In this document: piece after piece, positions 1-9,279 of the stretch
Layout of the letters: every line of letters starts with the position of its first letter
How positions within the stretch are numbered: position 1 is the first letter of the stretch
NCBI GenBank assembly: GCA_010365215.1
Contig: JAAFGT010000009.1
Coordinates: 1 to 64,000, forward strand
Length of the DNA stretch: 64,000 bases
Reading direction: 5' to 3'
Source of the DNA: Acidipila sp.
Lineage (GTDB): Bacteria > Acidobacteriota > Terriglobia > Acidiferrales > UBA7541
Notes under the pieces: generated by a model
The model's database searches: none
What the model saw: only the letters and a program-made list of their open reading frames with translations
Told to the model about the DNA's origin: nothing
Program-made: the position numbers and the translations under genes

Positions 1-4
1 CGGC

Positions 5-2467
5 TTGGCGTGGGCGGGGCGGGCCGTAGCGGAAAGGGCGCCAGCGGCCGGGCAGCGCGCGGAGCGGCCGGCGCGAGAGCTTTATCAGGCACTGAACAGC
101 CTGCGCGTTGATGGCAAGCGAGTTTTCAGCGTGCGCGACATATCGCTTCGCCGTGATGCCGTGCGCATCTCGCTGGCAGAAGGAAAGCTGGCGTTTCTCG
201 CGCCGCTCGATGGCCAGGTGTATGGAGCTGCGTTCACGGGACGCGGGCGAATACTGGCAGTTCCGCGCGACGCGGTGGAGAAACTTTCCATCTCGCGCTT
301 CCTCGATACACCTCTGGTCGACGAGCCTTTCTCGAAGGCTTACTTCCGGTTTACCGATGACACCGCGGCGGAACTGGAGCGCCAGCTCGGCCAAGCCGGT
401 CAAGCTGGTCAAGACGGTCGGGCCGCGCGGGCGCCTGAGCCGGACAGCGATTTTGCCGAGAGCTGGAACCCGACGGTGAGCAATCTGAATCCGGTACATT
501 CGCTGCGCACGCTATGCGACCGCCTGGCGACTTCCCCGCTGCCTTACTTTTACACCATGATTCTTGGAGATCATACCGGCCCGTTTGACCTGGTGGTGGA
601 TGACCGGCGCGTTGAGCAGGTGATGCTGGGGCGGACGCAAACGAGCGGCGGGACGCGGCATTACGACTTGTGGGCTTCCTTCGCGCGCGCTGAGGGCCCG
701 GGCAAAGCTCCGGAAAATGTAGCAGCGGTTTCGTACCGCGTGGAGACGTCGATTGCCGCGAATCTTTCGCTGGAGGGGCATACCGAACTTACATTGAAAG
801 CTCTGCGCGACGGCGAGCGGGTGATTTCTCTTGAGCTCTCGCGCTCGCTGACCCTGGAATCCCTGACCGGGAGCGATGGACAGCCTCTGCCTTACTTTCA
901 AAACGAAGATTTGAGCAGAAAGCAGGTGGTGGAACGCGGAAATGACACGTTCCTGGTGGTGCTTCCGACGGGCACGCGCGTGGGTCAGGAACTCCGATTA
1001 GTGGCGACCTATCGCGGCAGCGTGATCAGCGATGCCGGGAATGGCGTTTACTACGTGGGAGCGCGCGGGGACTGGTACCCGCACGTGGCTGGGCCGGGAA
1101 ATTTTGCGCGGCTGGATCTTTCGTTTAAGTGGCCGCGCAAACTGACGCTGGTGGCCACCGGCAAGAAGACCGAAGAGAAGGAAGATGGCGAATGGCGCAC
1201 GGGACGCTGGCAGTCCGAGGTGTCGGTAGCGCTGGCGGGTTTCAATCTGGGGGAATATGCCAGCGAGCAGGTGGAGGCCGGGGGAGTACGCATTGCGGTG
1301 CACGCCAATCGCCAACTGGAGCGCGCGATCCTGGAACGCCTTGTGCCAAAGGATGCCGACACCGTTCGAATTGCCGGCATGGGCTGGGGCCATTCCGGCG
1401 CTGCGAATACGGCGGGCGCTGCACCGGTGCCGGCAATGGCTCCGCCAAATCCCGCAGGCGCTCTGAAATTGCTGGCGCGAAATGTGGCCGAGTCGGTGCA
1501 TAAAATGGAGCGCTGGAACGGGCCCTTCCCCTATCATCAACTGGAAATTTCTCCCATTCCCGGATCGTTTGCGCAGGGATGGCCGGGACTGCTCTATCTT
1601 TCGACGATGGCGTTTCTGCCGCCGGAAGCCGAGCGGCGCGCGGGAGTGGCGCAGCGGGATCAGGATTCGTTTCAGGAGCTGATGCCTTATCACGAGGTGG
1701 CGCACCAGTGGTGGGGCAATGTAGTGACCTGGTCGAGTTACCGCGACGAATGGATTGAGGAGTCGCTGGCCAATTATTGCGCGCTGCTTTATCTGGAGGA
1801 GCGAAAACCCGGGGAGCACGTGTTGAGCCCGTGGCTGGAAAATTATCGCAACGACCTGCTGGGCAAGATTCCTGAACACGAAAGAATATACGACGATGCG
1901 GGACCCTTGGCCCTCGGACAGCGCCTGGATTCCTCGCTCATTCCCGACGGATTCGCACACGTGATCTACCCCAAGGGCACCTGGGTGATGCACATGCTGC
2001 GCATGATGCTTCGCGCGCCGGGCTCCAAGGACCCGGATGCGGGCTTTGCCGGGCTGCTGCGCAGCTTGATCGAACAGCATCGCGAATCGAGCCTCTCAAC
2101 CGCGGAGTTTCAGCGCGCGATCGAACGCGTGATGACGCCGGAGATGGCGCTCGAAGGCGGCCACTCGATGGAGTGGTTCTTCGACCAATGGGTGCGCGGC
2201 ACCGGCATCCCGCGATACGCCGTGCAGTTTACGGTGAAGCCGCAGGGCGATTCGTTTGTGGTGCGCGGGACTCTACAGCAGAGCGCGGTGGCGGAATCAT
2301 TTGTGGCGCGCGTGCCGCTGTATGCCACGGGAGCTTCGGGGAAACCGGTGTTCCTGGGGGCGGTGGTCACCGGCGGCGAGTCCACGCCGTTTCATTTCAC
2401 GGCGCGGGTGAAGCCGAAGCGCATCGTGATCGACCCGAATGAGACGCTGCTGTGGAGAGAGAAGTAG
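5..2467 (+). CDS. M1 family metallopeptidase (aminopeptidase N-like), 5' end cut by window
   Basis: Zinc metalloprotease of the M1 (gluzincin) family, expected to cleave N-terminal residues from peptides. The signature HEVAH lies at residues 563-567, followed 19 residues later by the third ligand Glu586 in the DEWIEES stretch; this is the canonical HEXXH-X18-E arrangement. The first ~150 residues are low in complexity and include a short GQAGQAGQDG run. The reading frame is open to the window edge and the first in-frame start is a TTG at base 5 with no signal peptide behind it, so the true start and probably an export signal lie upstream. It converges with the next gene on the minus strand. 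Family assignment is secure; substrate is unknown. Confidence 0.9.
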   Translation: MAWAGRAVAERAPAAGQRAERPARELYQALNSLRVDGKRVFSVRDISLRRDAVRISLAEGKLAFLAPLDGQVYGAAFTGRGRILAVPRDAVEKLSISRFLDTPLVDEPFSKAYFRFTDDTAAELERQLGQAGQAGQDGRAARAPEPDSDFAESWNPTVSNLNPVHSLRTLCDRLATSPLPYFYTMILGDHTGPFDLVVDDRRVEQVMLGRTQTSGGTRHYDLWASFARAEGPGKAPENVAAVSYRVETSIAANLSLEGHTELTLKALRDGERVISLELSRSLTLESLTGSDGQPLPYFQNEDLSRKQVVERGNDTFLVVLPTGTRVGQELRLVATYRGSVISDAGNGVYYVGARGDWYPHVAGPGNFARLDLSFKWPRKLTLVATGKKTEEKEDGEWRTGRWQSEVSVALAGFNLGEYASEQVEAGGVRIAVHANRQLERAILERLVPKDADTVRIAGMGWGHSGAANTAGAAPVPAMAPPNPAGALKLLARNVAESVHKMERWNGPFPYHQLEISPIPGSFAQGWPGLLYLSTMAFLPPEAERRAGVAQRDQDSFQELMPYHEVAHQWWGNVVTWSSYRDEWIEESLANYCALLYLEERKPGEHVLSPWLENYRNDLLGKIPEHERIYDDAGPLALGQRLDSSLIPDGFAHVIYPKGTWVMHMLRMMLRAPGSKDPDAGFAGLLRSLIEQHRESSLSTAEFQRAIERVMTPEMALEGGHSMEWFFDQWVRGTGIPRYAVQFTVKPQGDSFVVRGTLQQSAVAESFVARVPLYATGASGKPVFLGAVVTGGESTPFHFTARVKPKRIVIDPNETLLWREK

Positions 2468-2565
2468 AGAGTAGAAAAACCTGCCGCCAGATGTAAATAA
2501 GCTGAGTCGCCGAGATCGCCGTGGCGAGAACGGGGCACCAGGCATGACGTTTGAGACCGACAGCG

Positions 2566-3336
2566 TTAGCCAGGACCTGACGCTGCTTCTTTCCATGTCC
2601 TTGGAGCACAGAAGAGGAACGACCAGGAATGCTTGCCTCCGATCGGCGAGTTGGAATCGGGCTGACAGGTATAAATCCATCCCACAGGTGGATCCTCCGG
2701 CGGAAATTGCTCCATCGCCTCGCTTACGGCGTTGAGTATCTCCTGTACCGTAACGTTCTTGAGGTGCAAGGTGATGACTCTAGGATTGACTCCTTCAAGC
2801 ACGCTCCCCACGACTCCACTTGGTTGCGGGGGGCCGGTGCGCTTGGGCGTGAGGCGGGCGGCGAGTTCAGGTATGAAGTGTTCAGGACGTGTAAGGATCT
2901 GGCCGGGGTCCACATTAACCGCATTGAATTCGGGCACGAGCGTCTTCAACACATCTTGGGGATCATTTTCAGCCAGCACGGGATAGATGTTAATCATGTG
3001 CGCGGAAACGACCTTAAACTTATAGCCGGGGACCTGATCCATGATCTGGCGCAGTGCATCGCCCAGGCTGTTGCCTGGTTGTAGATTTAGACTCACGATG
3101 GGCTCCTGGCCGTCGCTCGATCTCACTTCGAGCCCGAACAAGGCGTAGCCATTGCGCACGTAAGATCCCACTTCGCCTAAGGCTCGCGTCAAAGGGATTC
3201 CCGTGCGCTCCAGCGAGGCGGGGAAAAGGGGCAGAGCTAACACGGACGGTTCGGACGCCGGCCCGTTCTCCTGGGGGCGGATGGGTACCGCCAGAATCAA
3301 AAGCCAGATCAAAGCGGCACAAGCCTTCCCTTTCAT
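2566..3336 (-). CDS. Secreted protein with secretin/STN-like short domains, function unknown
   Basis: 256 residues. A clear Sec signal peptide covers about residues 1-21 (basic MKGK, then a hydrophobic run ending near VPIRPQ). Two stretches resemble the small STN/secretin N-terminal fold: around residues 55-100 (GNSLGDALRQIM, followed by a strand ending in INIYP) and around 175-200 (VTLHLKNVTVQEILNAV). Such domains occur in secretins and TonB receptors as docking modules, but there is no barrel here, so this is a free-standing exported protein. The start is supported by GTAGGAG seven bases upstream of the ATG. It has no operon partner; the nearest minus-strand gene upstream ends at 3522. Family resemblance is by eye only. 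Confidence 0.6.
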   Translation of the reverse strand: MKGKACAALIWLLILAVPIRPQENGPASEPSVLALPLFPASLERTGIPLTRALGEVGSYVRNGYALFGLEVRSSDGQEPIVSLNLQPGNSLGDALRQIMDQVPGYKFKVVSAHMINIYPVLAENDPQDVLKTLVPEFNAVNVDPGQILTRPEHFIPELAARLTPKRTGPPQPSGVVGSVLEGVNPRVITLHLKNVTVQEILNAVSEAMEQFPPEDPPVGWIYTCQPDSNSPIGGKHSWSFLFCAPRTWKEAASGPG

Positions 3337-3521
3337 GCGAGCTCCTACGGTGTGAGGGTCACGATTGGGCTGCCTCCATACAACGTCGTTCCATTTTGCA
3401 CATGGATGAGGTCTATCGCTACAGATTAGTTAAAATACCTGAACCATAAAGATGCGAAATCGTTAAATTAGCAAGCCAATCCTGAACACGAATACAGGAC
3501 CGAATCGCAGGGTGAAACCTG

Positions 3522-3869
3522 CTAGCCGGGGGGCCAGCGCATGAGCCTGCCGCCGAGAAGATGCAGGTGCAGATGGAAGACGGACTGGCCGGCGCCTGCG
3601 CCGTTGTTTACCACCGTGCGATAGCCGTCGGTGAGGTTGCGTTGGGCGGCGAGCTGCGCGGCGACCAGCTGCAGACGCCCCAGGAGCAGAGCATCCGCGG
3701 CGGCTGCGTCGCCCAGTTTTTCGATGTGCCGGCGCGGGCAGATCAGAATGTGCGTGGGGGCCTGCGGGGAAATATCTTCAAACGCGAAAATTTCTTCGTC
3801 CTGATAGACCAGCTTCGCGGGGATCTTGGCGGCACCGATTTTGCAGAACAGACAATCGCTCATAGACAC
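3522..3869 (-). CDS. HIT (histidine triad) family protein
   Basis: 115 residues, the usual length of HinT-type nucleotide hydrolases acting on adenosine phosphoramidates and similar nucleoside monophosphate conjugates. The diagnostic HLHLHLLGG triad sits near the C terminus (residues ~98-106), with the normal N-terminal CLFCKI and the DISPQAPTHILICPRRH segment. The N-terminal CxxC plus a His upstream of the triad suggests the zinc-binding branch of the family. It is the third gene of a short minus-strand run (coiled-coil protein, rlpA, HIT), 12 bp after rlpA. Cytoplasmic. Cellular substrate unknown. Confidence 0.93.
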   Translation of the reverse strand: MSMSDCLFCKIGAAKIPAKLVYQDEEIFAFEDISPQAPTHILICPRRHIEKLGDAAAADALLLGRLQLVAAQLAAQRNLTDGYRTVVNNGAGAGQSVFHLHLHLLGGRLMRWPPG

Positions 3870-3881
3870 CTCTGGTGTGGG

Positions 3882-4697
3882 CTACTCGGTAGGCGGCGCT
3901 TCGTCGAGGCGCACGACGAAGGGCACCACGTTCTGCTCCTGACTTAGCTGGTCGGCAAAGGCCAGCGCGGCAGCTTCGCTGGGCAGCTTGCCGACGCGCA
4001 CGCGGTAAAGAGTTCCCTGCGGCGAATCCAACGGGGCCACCGATGCGGTGGAGTAGCGCTGTTCCATGCGCTGTTGGAATTTCACGGCATTTTCCTGCAT
4101 GCGGAACGCGCCCACCTGCACGGTGAAACTTCCGGTAAAGGGGTCGGGGCCGTTGAGCACTTCGATGCGCACCGGCGCGATGCCCATGCCCACCATGTCG
4201 ATGGCGCGCGCGGCGGCGAGCGAAAGATCGAGGATGCGCCCTTCGACAAAAGGACCCCGATCGATGACGCGAATCTCCGTGGACATTCCGTTCTTCAGGT
4301 TGGTCACACGTAAAATGGTGTCGAAAGGGAGGGTGCGATGCGCCGCGGTCATTTTATACATGTCGTAGACCTCGCCGTTCGAGGCGCGGCGGCCGTGAAA
4401 GGGTATTCCATACCAGGAGGCCACGCCTTCTTCGACGTAGGGCTGACCGAGGGCGGATAGCGGTTCGTTCTGATTTGTGGAGGGCTGCTTGTTGGAGGCA
4501 CGCGGGGAATGCTTTGCGGGAGTTCCCGCGGCGCCGCCACTGGGAGAAGAATTCCCGCTGGAGGAAGGCTGGCTGGGCGGAACGCGCGAAGGTTGACGGT
4601 GCGCCGCCGCTTTGTGGCGTGCGCAGCCGCTGAATGTCATCAGGGACAGCGCGGCGACTGCCGCCAGCACTGCCGACGCGGAACTCTTCACGCGCAC
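3882..4697 (-). CDS. rlpA: RlpA-like septal ring lipoprotein (DPBB + SPOR domains)
   Basis: 271 residues. The N terminus is a lipoprotein signal ending in FSGC (Cys ~25). A Pro/Ser-rich linker of ~60 residues follows. Then comes the double-psi beta-barrel of RlpA: GVASWYG at ~93, TAAHRTLPF, and the conserved VIDRGPF stretch carrying the catalytic-type Asp. The C terminus is a SPOR domain (FTVQVGAF to the YRVRVGKLP repeat), which binds denuded septal glycan. Some RlpA homologues are lytic transglycosylases. Here this is inferred from the conserved DRGPF motif, not proven. It lies 6 bp after the small coiled-coil gene and is probably cotranscribed with it. Confidence 0.9.
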   Translation of the reverse strand: MRVKSSASAVLAAVAALSLMTFSGCARHKAAAHRQPSRVPPSQPSSSGNSSPSGGAAGTPAKHSPRASNKQPSTNQNEPLSALGQPYVEEGVASWYGIPFHGRRASNGEVYDMYKMTAAHRTLPFDTILRVTNLKNGMSTEIRVIDRGPFVEGRILDLSLAAARAIDMVGMGIAPVRIEVLNGPDPFTGSFTVQVGAFRMQENAVKFQQRMEQRYSTASVAPLDSPQGTLYRVRVGKLPSEAAALAFADQLSQEQNVVPFVVRLDEAPPTE

Positions 4698-4703
4698 ACA
4701 ACC

Positions 4704-4919
4704 TTAGCGGGGCTTGGCATCGGCTGGCTTAGCGGCGGCTGGCTTAGCGGCGGAACTGCGCTCCAGATCGGAAGCCAACTCCTGGAGGCGCGCGGCAGCG
4801 GTTCGAAGCCCTTCAATGGTGGCGCGGCGGGTGCTGGGGACCACTTCATCGGTAACGAAGCGCTTCAAATGTTCCAGCTCGGCCTCGAGCGCTTTGCCAA
4901 AATTTTCAAAGTTTGCCAT
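4704..4919 (-). CDS. Small helical protein, Ala/Lys-rich C terminus, function unknown
   Basis: 71 residues starting MANFENFGKALEAELEHLK. It is almost entirely predicted helix, with regularly spaced Leu in the first 50 residues and a tail of AAKPAAAKPADAKPR repeats. The start at 4919 is chosen because GGGAGA lies six bases upstream. The frame continues upstream to 5105, but that would overlap the divergent rhomboid gene and has no ribosome-binding site. It is the first gene of the run with rlpA and the HIT gene. The Ala-Lys-Pro tail resembles histone-like tails, but no family is recognised. Confidence 0.65.
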   Translation of the reverse strand: MANFENFGKALEAELEHLKRFVTDEVVPSTRRATIEGLRTAAARLQELASDLERSSAAKPAAAKPADAKPR

Positions 4920-4996
4920 GGCTTCTCCCTGGCGTGCCTGCCAAATAGAATTTCCGGTATTATAGGTGGCCGGGATTCGTCCCGCAAGGAAACCGA

Positions 4997-5926
4997 TTGC
5001 CTCTCTCACCACGAATGCGCTGGAAAGTGGATCGAGCACGTGAATGGTTCTCCGGCCTTTTTGGCGGGAAGCCGGAGGAGGCCCGGCCGAAGCTTTGCCC
5101 GGCATGCGGACAACTGGTTGGCGCGACGCAGACGCGCTGCCACCAGTGCGGCACGAGCATGAATTTTTCGCTGGCCGCTGCCGGCAAATCGCTGGGCGGG
5201 CTGATGCCCAGCGCTTCGCCGGTGACCGCGCTGATGGTTGGCCTGAACATCCTGATCTACGGCGTGTGCCTGGTGGCCACGATTCAAGCGAGCGAACACC
5301 TCAACCTGATGGGCAGCATAAATGGACAGGTGCTGTTTCGCCTCGGCGCGCGTGAAACGTACCAGATTTTGATTCACGGAGAATGGTGGCGCCTGGTGAT
5401 CGCCATTTTTCTCCACGGCAATCTGCTGCACATCGGAATGAATACCATGGTGCTGGTGGACCTGGGTCCACAGATCGAAGAGGTCTACGGATCGGCGCGC
5501 GCGTTTTTTCTTTATGTGGCCACCGGCGTGTTCAGTTTTGTCTGGAGCACGGGATGGGACGTCTTGACGGCGCATGGCATGGGCCCGATGAGTGTGGGCG
5601 CTTCCGGCGCGCTGATGGGGCTGGTGGGCCTGATGCTGGCCATCGCCGGGAACCGCGGAGGAGCCTATATGCGCGAAATCCGCGTGCGGTTGATCCGCTG
5701 GGTGGTGATGATTTTCGCTTTTGGTTTCCTGATCGGCGGAATCGACAACGCGGCGCACTTTGGCGGCCTGCTCGCGGGTTACGGACTGGGGCGGATTTTC
5801 TACGACCGCGAACCGCAGAGCGGAGAGGAGCGTAAGAACGCTTACTTCCTGGCTATGGTGGCGCTGCTGGTGGTGGTGGGGAGCTTCGCGGCGATGATCA
5901 CGCACTACTTACGGACTTCCTCATAA
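4997..5926 (+). CDS. Rhomboid family intramembrane serine protease with N-terminal zinc ribbon
   Basis: 309 residues. Residues ~33-50 form a zinc ribbon (CPACGQ, then CHQCG), followed by a rhomboid core of about six membrane helices. Catalytic Ser203 is in VGASGALMG and catalytic His254 in NAAHFGG; HGNLLHIGMN supplies the conserved HxxxN-like loop. The TTG at 4997 has AAGGA six bases upstream. The ATG at 5015 is the alternative and would remove six residues. It is divergent from the small helical gene (77 bp between starts). The rhomboid cleaves membrane proteins within the bilayer; the target is unknown. Confidence 0.9.
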   Translation: MPLSPRMRWKVDRAREWFSGLFGGKPEEARPKLCPACGQLVGATQTRCHQCGTSMNFSLAAAGKSLGGLMPSASPVTALMVGLNILIYGVCLVATIQASEHLNLMGSINGQVLFRLGARETYQILIHGEWWRLVIAIFLHGNLLHIGMNTMVLVDLGPQIEEVYGSARAFFLYVATGVFSFVWSTGWDVLTAHGMGPMSVGASGALMGLVGLMLAIAGNRGGAYMREIRVRLIRWVVMIFAFGFLIGGIDNAAHFGGLLAGYGLGRIFYDREPQSGEERKNAYFLAMVALLVVVGSFAAMITHYLRTSS

Positions 5927-6375
5927 GCCACGCCATTGGCCGGCAGGCGCACCAGTAACACGGGGCACGCCACGCGGCGAATCACGCGTTCGGTGACCGA
6001 GCCGAACAGGGCGGCGTCGAGAAAACGCCGGCCATGCGTGCCCATGACCAGCATGCCGGGCATCTCCCCAGCGCAGAATTCTACGATGGCGTCTTCGGTG
6101 TGGCCGTGCAAAATAGCCACGCGGACATTCAGGCCGTCGTGCCGGGCAGCGCGAATCCACGCGGCGATCTGACCTCGCGCGGCATCCTCTATATCTTTTA
6201 CCTCGTCCACTTCCGCGTGGCCGGAGTAGGCGCTGAGCAGAGGCACCTCTTCCATGACGTGCATCAGCACGAGCTCGGAGGAAAACTTGTGCGCCAGGGC
6301 GGCGGCATATTCAAACGCGTGCCGCGAAGTGTCTGAAAAATCGACCGGGCAGACCAGCTTGGCGAGAGTAATCAT
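5905..6375 (-). CDS. Universal stress protein (UspA family)
   Basis: 156 residues, one USP domain. The N terminus ITLAKLVCPVDFSDTSRHAF and the C-terminal nucleotide-binding loop GTHGRRFLDAALFGSVTERV, followed by CPVLLVR, match the ATP-binding UspA class (G-2x-G-9x-G-S/T). Its start overlaps the stop of the upstream M28 peptidase by 4 bp, so translation is probably coupled. Its 3' end overlaps the convergent rhomboid gene by 22 bp. Likely a cytoplasmic stress-response protein. Confidence 0.93.
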   Translation of the reverse strand: MITLAKLVCPVDFSDTSRHAFEYAAALAHKFSSELVLMHVMEEVPLLSAYSGHAEVDEVKDIEDAARGQIAAWIRAARHDGLNVRVAILHGHTEDAIVEFCAGEMPGMLVMGTHGRRFLDAALFGSVTERVIRRVACPVLLVRLPANGVAYEEVRK

Positions 6376-8042
6376 TGAGCTCCCTTCTTTTTTCCGTAGT
6401 GCTCACCGAAGTAATCACCGGAGTTCCAGGCAGGGCGCTCCGCGGCCTGCGCGATCAGATACCCGCAGAGAAAATTGAACCGCGCAAATTTCGCGCCGGA
6501 TTCAAAGTCGAAGGGCTGGTTCATGTCGTCCTGCGGCTGGTGATAGATATTTTTCTCCCACGCTGCTTCCCGTTCTTTGGCATTGATGGCGGGGTCGCTG
6601 GACTTTACGCCGGCTTCGGTGAAGATTGCGGGAATGCCCTGCTTCACAAAAGAATAATGATCGCTGCGAATGAAGACGACCTGCTCGGGCTGCGGATCGG
6701 GGCTGATATCGAGATGCAGACGGCCGGCGGCCTGCTGAGCCACGGCGCCCAGGCTGGAATGTTCCGCGCCGTAAACGACCACGTCCTGGAGCGGCCAGAG
6801 CAGGAGGTCTTCATCGATGTTCACGTTGGCCACCATGGAACCTTTTGGCACGGTGGGATAACGGGCGAAATAGTCCGAGCCCAGTAGCCCGGCTTCCTCG
6901 CCGGTCACGGCAACAAACAAAATCGAGCGGCGCGGCCGCGGATTCATACGGCTGAACGCGCGGGCAATTTCCAGGAGGCACGCGGTGCCGGAGGCATTAT
7001 CCAGCGCGCCGTTATAGATTTTGTCGCCTTTCACCGGGTCGCCAATTCCCAGATGATCGGCGTGAGCGGTGTAGACGACATATTCCTGGCGCAAGGCCGG
7101 ATCGCTGCCGGGCAGGCTGGCGGCCACGTTGGGGCTTTGCGTGTCTTCCAGCCTGGTGACTTCATGAATCCTGGCGGTCATGTTCAGCGGGAACGAGAGC
7201 GGCTTTCCCGCCTTGGACGCGGCAAACACTTCCGTGGCGGTGTGGCCACTGCCGTCAAAGAACTTCTCCACGGCATCCATGCTTAGAAAGACAGTTCCAC
7301 GCAACTCGGGAAAGTAGTCATTGGGCTGCTGATGCGCGTCGAGCCAGCGCAGCGAGGGGAACGAAAGATCGCGGACCTGCTCCTGGAAGCTGTAGACCTG
7401 CTCGCCGACAGGATCGGCAAGCCCGATCATGCCGATCGCGCCATGCGCGACGGCGATAGCCTCCTTAACTTCAAATGAGGAAAAGTGCGCGCGCAGCGAA
7501 GTTTCGAAGTTGGGGGCCTGCAGGACCACGGCAACGATTTTACCTTTTACGTCGATACCCTGGTAGTCGTCGTAAGACTGCTCGGGGGCGGTGACGCCGA
7601 ACCCCGCGTAGACTACCGGCGCTTCCACGTTAGTTTCCGCGCGTACGGGATCGCCCAGCGAATAGTAGTCTTTGCGGAAAACGAGGTTGGTCGGTTTGCC
7701 GCCGCGTGTAAGGGTTAGCGTGGTGTTGGCTTCGTCCGGGCGGTAGGAGCGCAGCGGCACGTTCTGAAAGTAGGTGCCTTTCTCGCCTGCCGGCTCCAAG
7801 CCCATGGCCTCGAACTGCGAAGCGACGAATTTTGCGGCGAGCAGATGGCCGCGCGTACCGGTGCCGCGGCCTTCCAGCAGATCGTCGGCAAGAAAGCGTA
7901 TGTCCGCGCGCAAGGCTTCGGGGCGGATTAAGGCCATGGCATCGTCGGCGGGGTCCACGCCGGTTGGAGCGGCGTGAGTGGCTCCGGCCAGAAGAAGAAG
8001 CGCGCCCAGCCAAAGCAAGATCTGTTTTCTAGAATTTTTCAT
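6372..8042 (-). CDS. Secreted M28 family zinc peptidase
   Basis: 556 residues. It has a signal peptide (about 1-24, ending ATHA) and an N-terminal region followed by a PA-like insertion (YAGFGVTAPE, then DVKGKIVAVV). The co-catalytic two-zinc aminopeptidase core follows, with ligands recognisable in AHADHLG, GALDNASG, VTGEEAGLLGS and NVNIDED. M28 enzymes release N-terminal residues from peptides; PA-containing forms are usually exported. It is the first gene of a two-gene unit with the universal stress protein. The 123 bp between this start and pgsA hold no further gene. Confidence 0.92.
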   Translation of the reverse strand: MKNSRKQILLWLGALLLLAGATHAAPTGVDPADDAMALIRPEALRADIRFLADDLLEGRGTGTRGHLLAAKFVASQFEAMGLEPAGEKGTYFQNVPLRSYRPDEANTTLTLTRGGKPTNLVFRKDYYSLGDPVRAETNVEAPVVYAGFGVTAPEQSYDDYQGIDVKGKIVAVVLQAPNFETSLRAHFSSFEVKEAIAVAHGAIGMIGLADPVGEQVYSFQEQVRDLSFPSLRWLDAHQQPNDYFPELRGTVFLSMDAVEKFFDGSGHTATEVFAASKAGKPLSFPLNMTARIHEVTRLEDTQSPNVAASLPGSDPALRQEYVVYTAHADHLGIGDPVKGDKIYNGALDNASGTACLLEIARAFSRMNPRPRRSILFVAVTGEEAGLLGSDYFARYPTVPKGSMVANVNIDEDLLLWPLQDVVVYGAEHSSLGAVAQQAAGRLHLDISPDPQPEQVVFIRSDHYSFVKQGIPAIFTEAGVKSSDPAINAKEREAAWEKNIYHQPQDDMNQPFDFESGAKFARFNFLCGYLIAQAAERPAWNSGDYFGEHYGKKKGAQ

Positions 8043-8165
8043 CTCATCCTTCGTGCGGCGGTGCGCCCAAATTCGCAGTTTAGAGCCACGCGCGGGCGGA
8101 TTGTATCACTGGCGTGCAAACTTCGGCTCGCTGTCACTGGAAAGGCCGCGCGGCGCGAAGTAATT

Positions 8166-8723
8166 TTAACTGCCGCTGCCGCCACCGTTGCGGGCGATCA
8201 CTACGCTGTAGTGCAAGCCGGAAAATACGGTCAGCGCCGCGGTCAGGTAGGTGAGGATCTGATCGACGCGCTGGCTGGCGTCATAGGGAAATGCCGTTCC
8301 GGCAATAACGGCGACCACCAGAAGGATCTGCACCGCGGTAGTGAGCTTGCCGTAGATGGTGGGCGGAAACCTGCGATGACCGACGACCAGCAGTATGACG
8401 GTGGCGATGGTGAGAATCATCACATCGCGGCCCAGGACCAGGATGGTCAGCCACCAGGCGAGGCGATGATTGATGGCCAGGATGACGAACGATCCGGAAA
8501 GCAGCAGCTTATCGGCGATGGGGTCGAGGAAAGCGCCCAGCTCGCTTTTTTGATCGAGGCGCCGCGCGAGCTGGCCATCGACGGCGTCGGAAAGCCCTGC
8601 CACCAGCAACACCACTAATGCGGATTGGTAATGGCCATAAAAAATAAGAATGAAATAAACAGGCAGAAGGCCCAGGCGCAGGAAAGTGATCTGGTTGGGC
8701 AGGGTGAAGATGCTCTCGCGCAT
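8166..8723 (-). CDS. pgsA: CDP-alcohol phosphatidyltransferase, probable phosphatidylglycerophosphate synthase
   Basis: 185 residues with four to five membrane helices. The complete family signature D-x2-D-G-x2-A-R-x8-G-x3-D-x3-D is present from SDAVDGQLARR to LDPIADKLL (residues ~46-70). The N terminus LPNQITFLRLGLLP is typical of PgsA, which makes phosphatidylglycerophosphate from CDP-diacylglycerol and glycerol-3-phosphate at the inner membrane. Other CDP-alcohol transferases share the signature, so the exact acceptor is inferred from length and the N-terminal motif. Confidence 0.85.
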   Translation of the reverse strand: MRESIFTLPNQITFLRLGLLPVYFILIFYGHYQSALVVLLVAGLSDAVDGQLARRLDQKSELGAFLDPIADKLLLSGSFVILAINHRLAWWLTILVLGRDVMILTIATVILLVVGHRRFPPTIYGKLTTAVQILLVVAVIAGTAFPYDASQRVDQILTYLTAALTVFSGLHYSVVIARNGGGSGS

Positions 8724-8760
8724 TTAGCAGTTATCGCCCTGGTGGAATTCCAACCAAGCG

Positions 8761-8796
8761 GTGGTCATGGCTGTGGTCATGGCTGTGATTATCGCT
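8761..8796. repeat. 12-bp tandem repeat, three units
   Basis: GTGGTCATGGCT occurs twice exactly (8761-8772, 8773-8784) and a third degenerate unit, GTGATTATCGCT, follows to 8796. It fills the gap between pgsA and the next minus-strand gene. No function is visible; it looks like slippage-derived sequence. Confidence 0.7.
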
Positions 8797-8839
8797 GTGA
8801 TGGGGCCGACTTGGGGAGCGGCGGTGGGGCCGGGACCGC

Positions 8840-9166
8840 TCATTCGAAGCGCGCCAGGTAGGCGCCTAGCGTGCAGCCTACTTTTTGCTCGAATAGATCG
8901 GCGAGCGAAGGGACCGAGCCTCGGCGCTCATCCAGCGCGATGCGCTCGAGGCGGGCCATGGGGAAGAACAGCGTGGGCAGCACAACGGATTCGCCTTCGG
9001 GATCGCGCGCTTGCCGAACAAATATGTCGAAAGAATCTACGTCGACACCGCGGAGGGTGATGCCCGCGGAATTGGTTTCGAGCAGCTCGCCCCAAATCCG
9101 CTCTTTGGGAGTGTGCAGGCTCACGACAACGACGGAATGGGGCTTGAGCATTTTCGTTTTCAACAC
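8840..9166 (-). CDS. Conserved-looking small protein, function unknown
   Basis: 108 residues, soluble, no signal or membrane segment. The first half is beta-rich (SVVVVSLHTPKERIWGELL, then GITLRGVDVDSF), reminiscent of an Sm/PRC-type small barrel. The second half is helical (FFPMARLERIALDE, then a C-terminal LADLFEQKVG). The frame opens at a GTG (9166); an ATG at 9151 would shorten it by five residues, and neither has a strong ribosome-binding site. It lies between the CoA-transferase genes and pgsA on the same strand. No family is assigned. Confidence 0.55.
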   Translation of the reverse strand: MLKTKMLKPHSVVVVSLHTPKERIWGELLETNSAGITLRGVDVDSFDIFVRQARDPEGESVVLPTLFFPMARLERIALDERRGSVPSLADLFEQKVGCTLGAYLARFE

Positions 9167-9279
9167 TCGGTGGCGACGCTCCGCATCTTATCGCGAATGG
9201 GGAGTTGGCGTCACGCGCGTGCGGCGCCGGGTCCTGCGTTCATCGGCGTTTGCGATTTATCGCAGTGCAGAGGAACAAA

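Noticed and set aside
998-2080. 360-codon minus-strand frame
   Set aside because: Antisense to the M1 peptidase core, His/Arg-rich with no domain, typical of a composition shadow.
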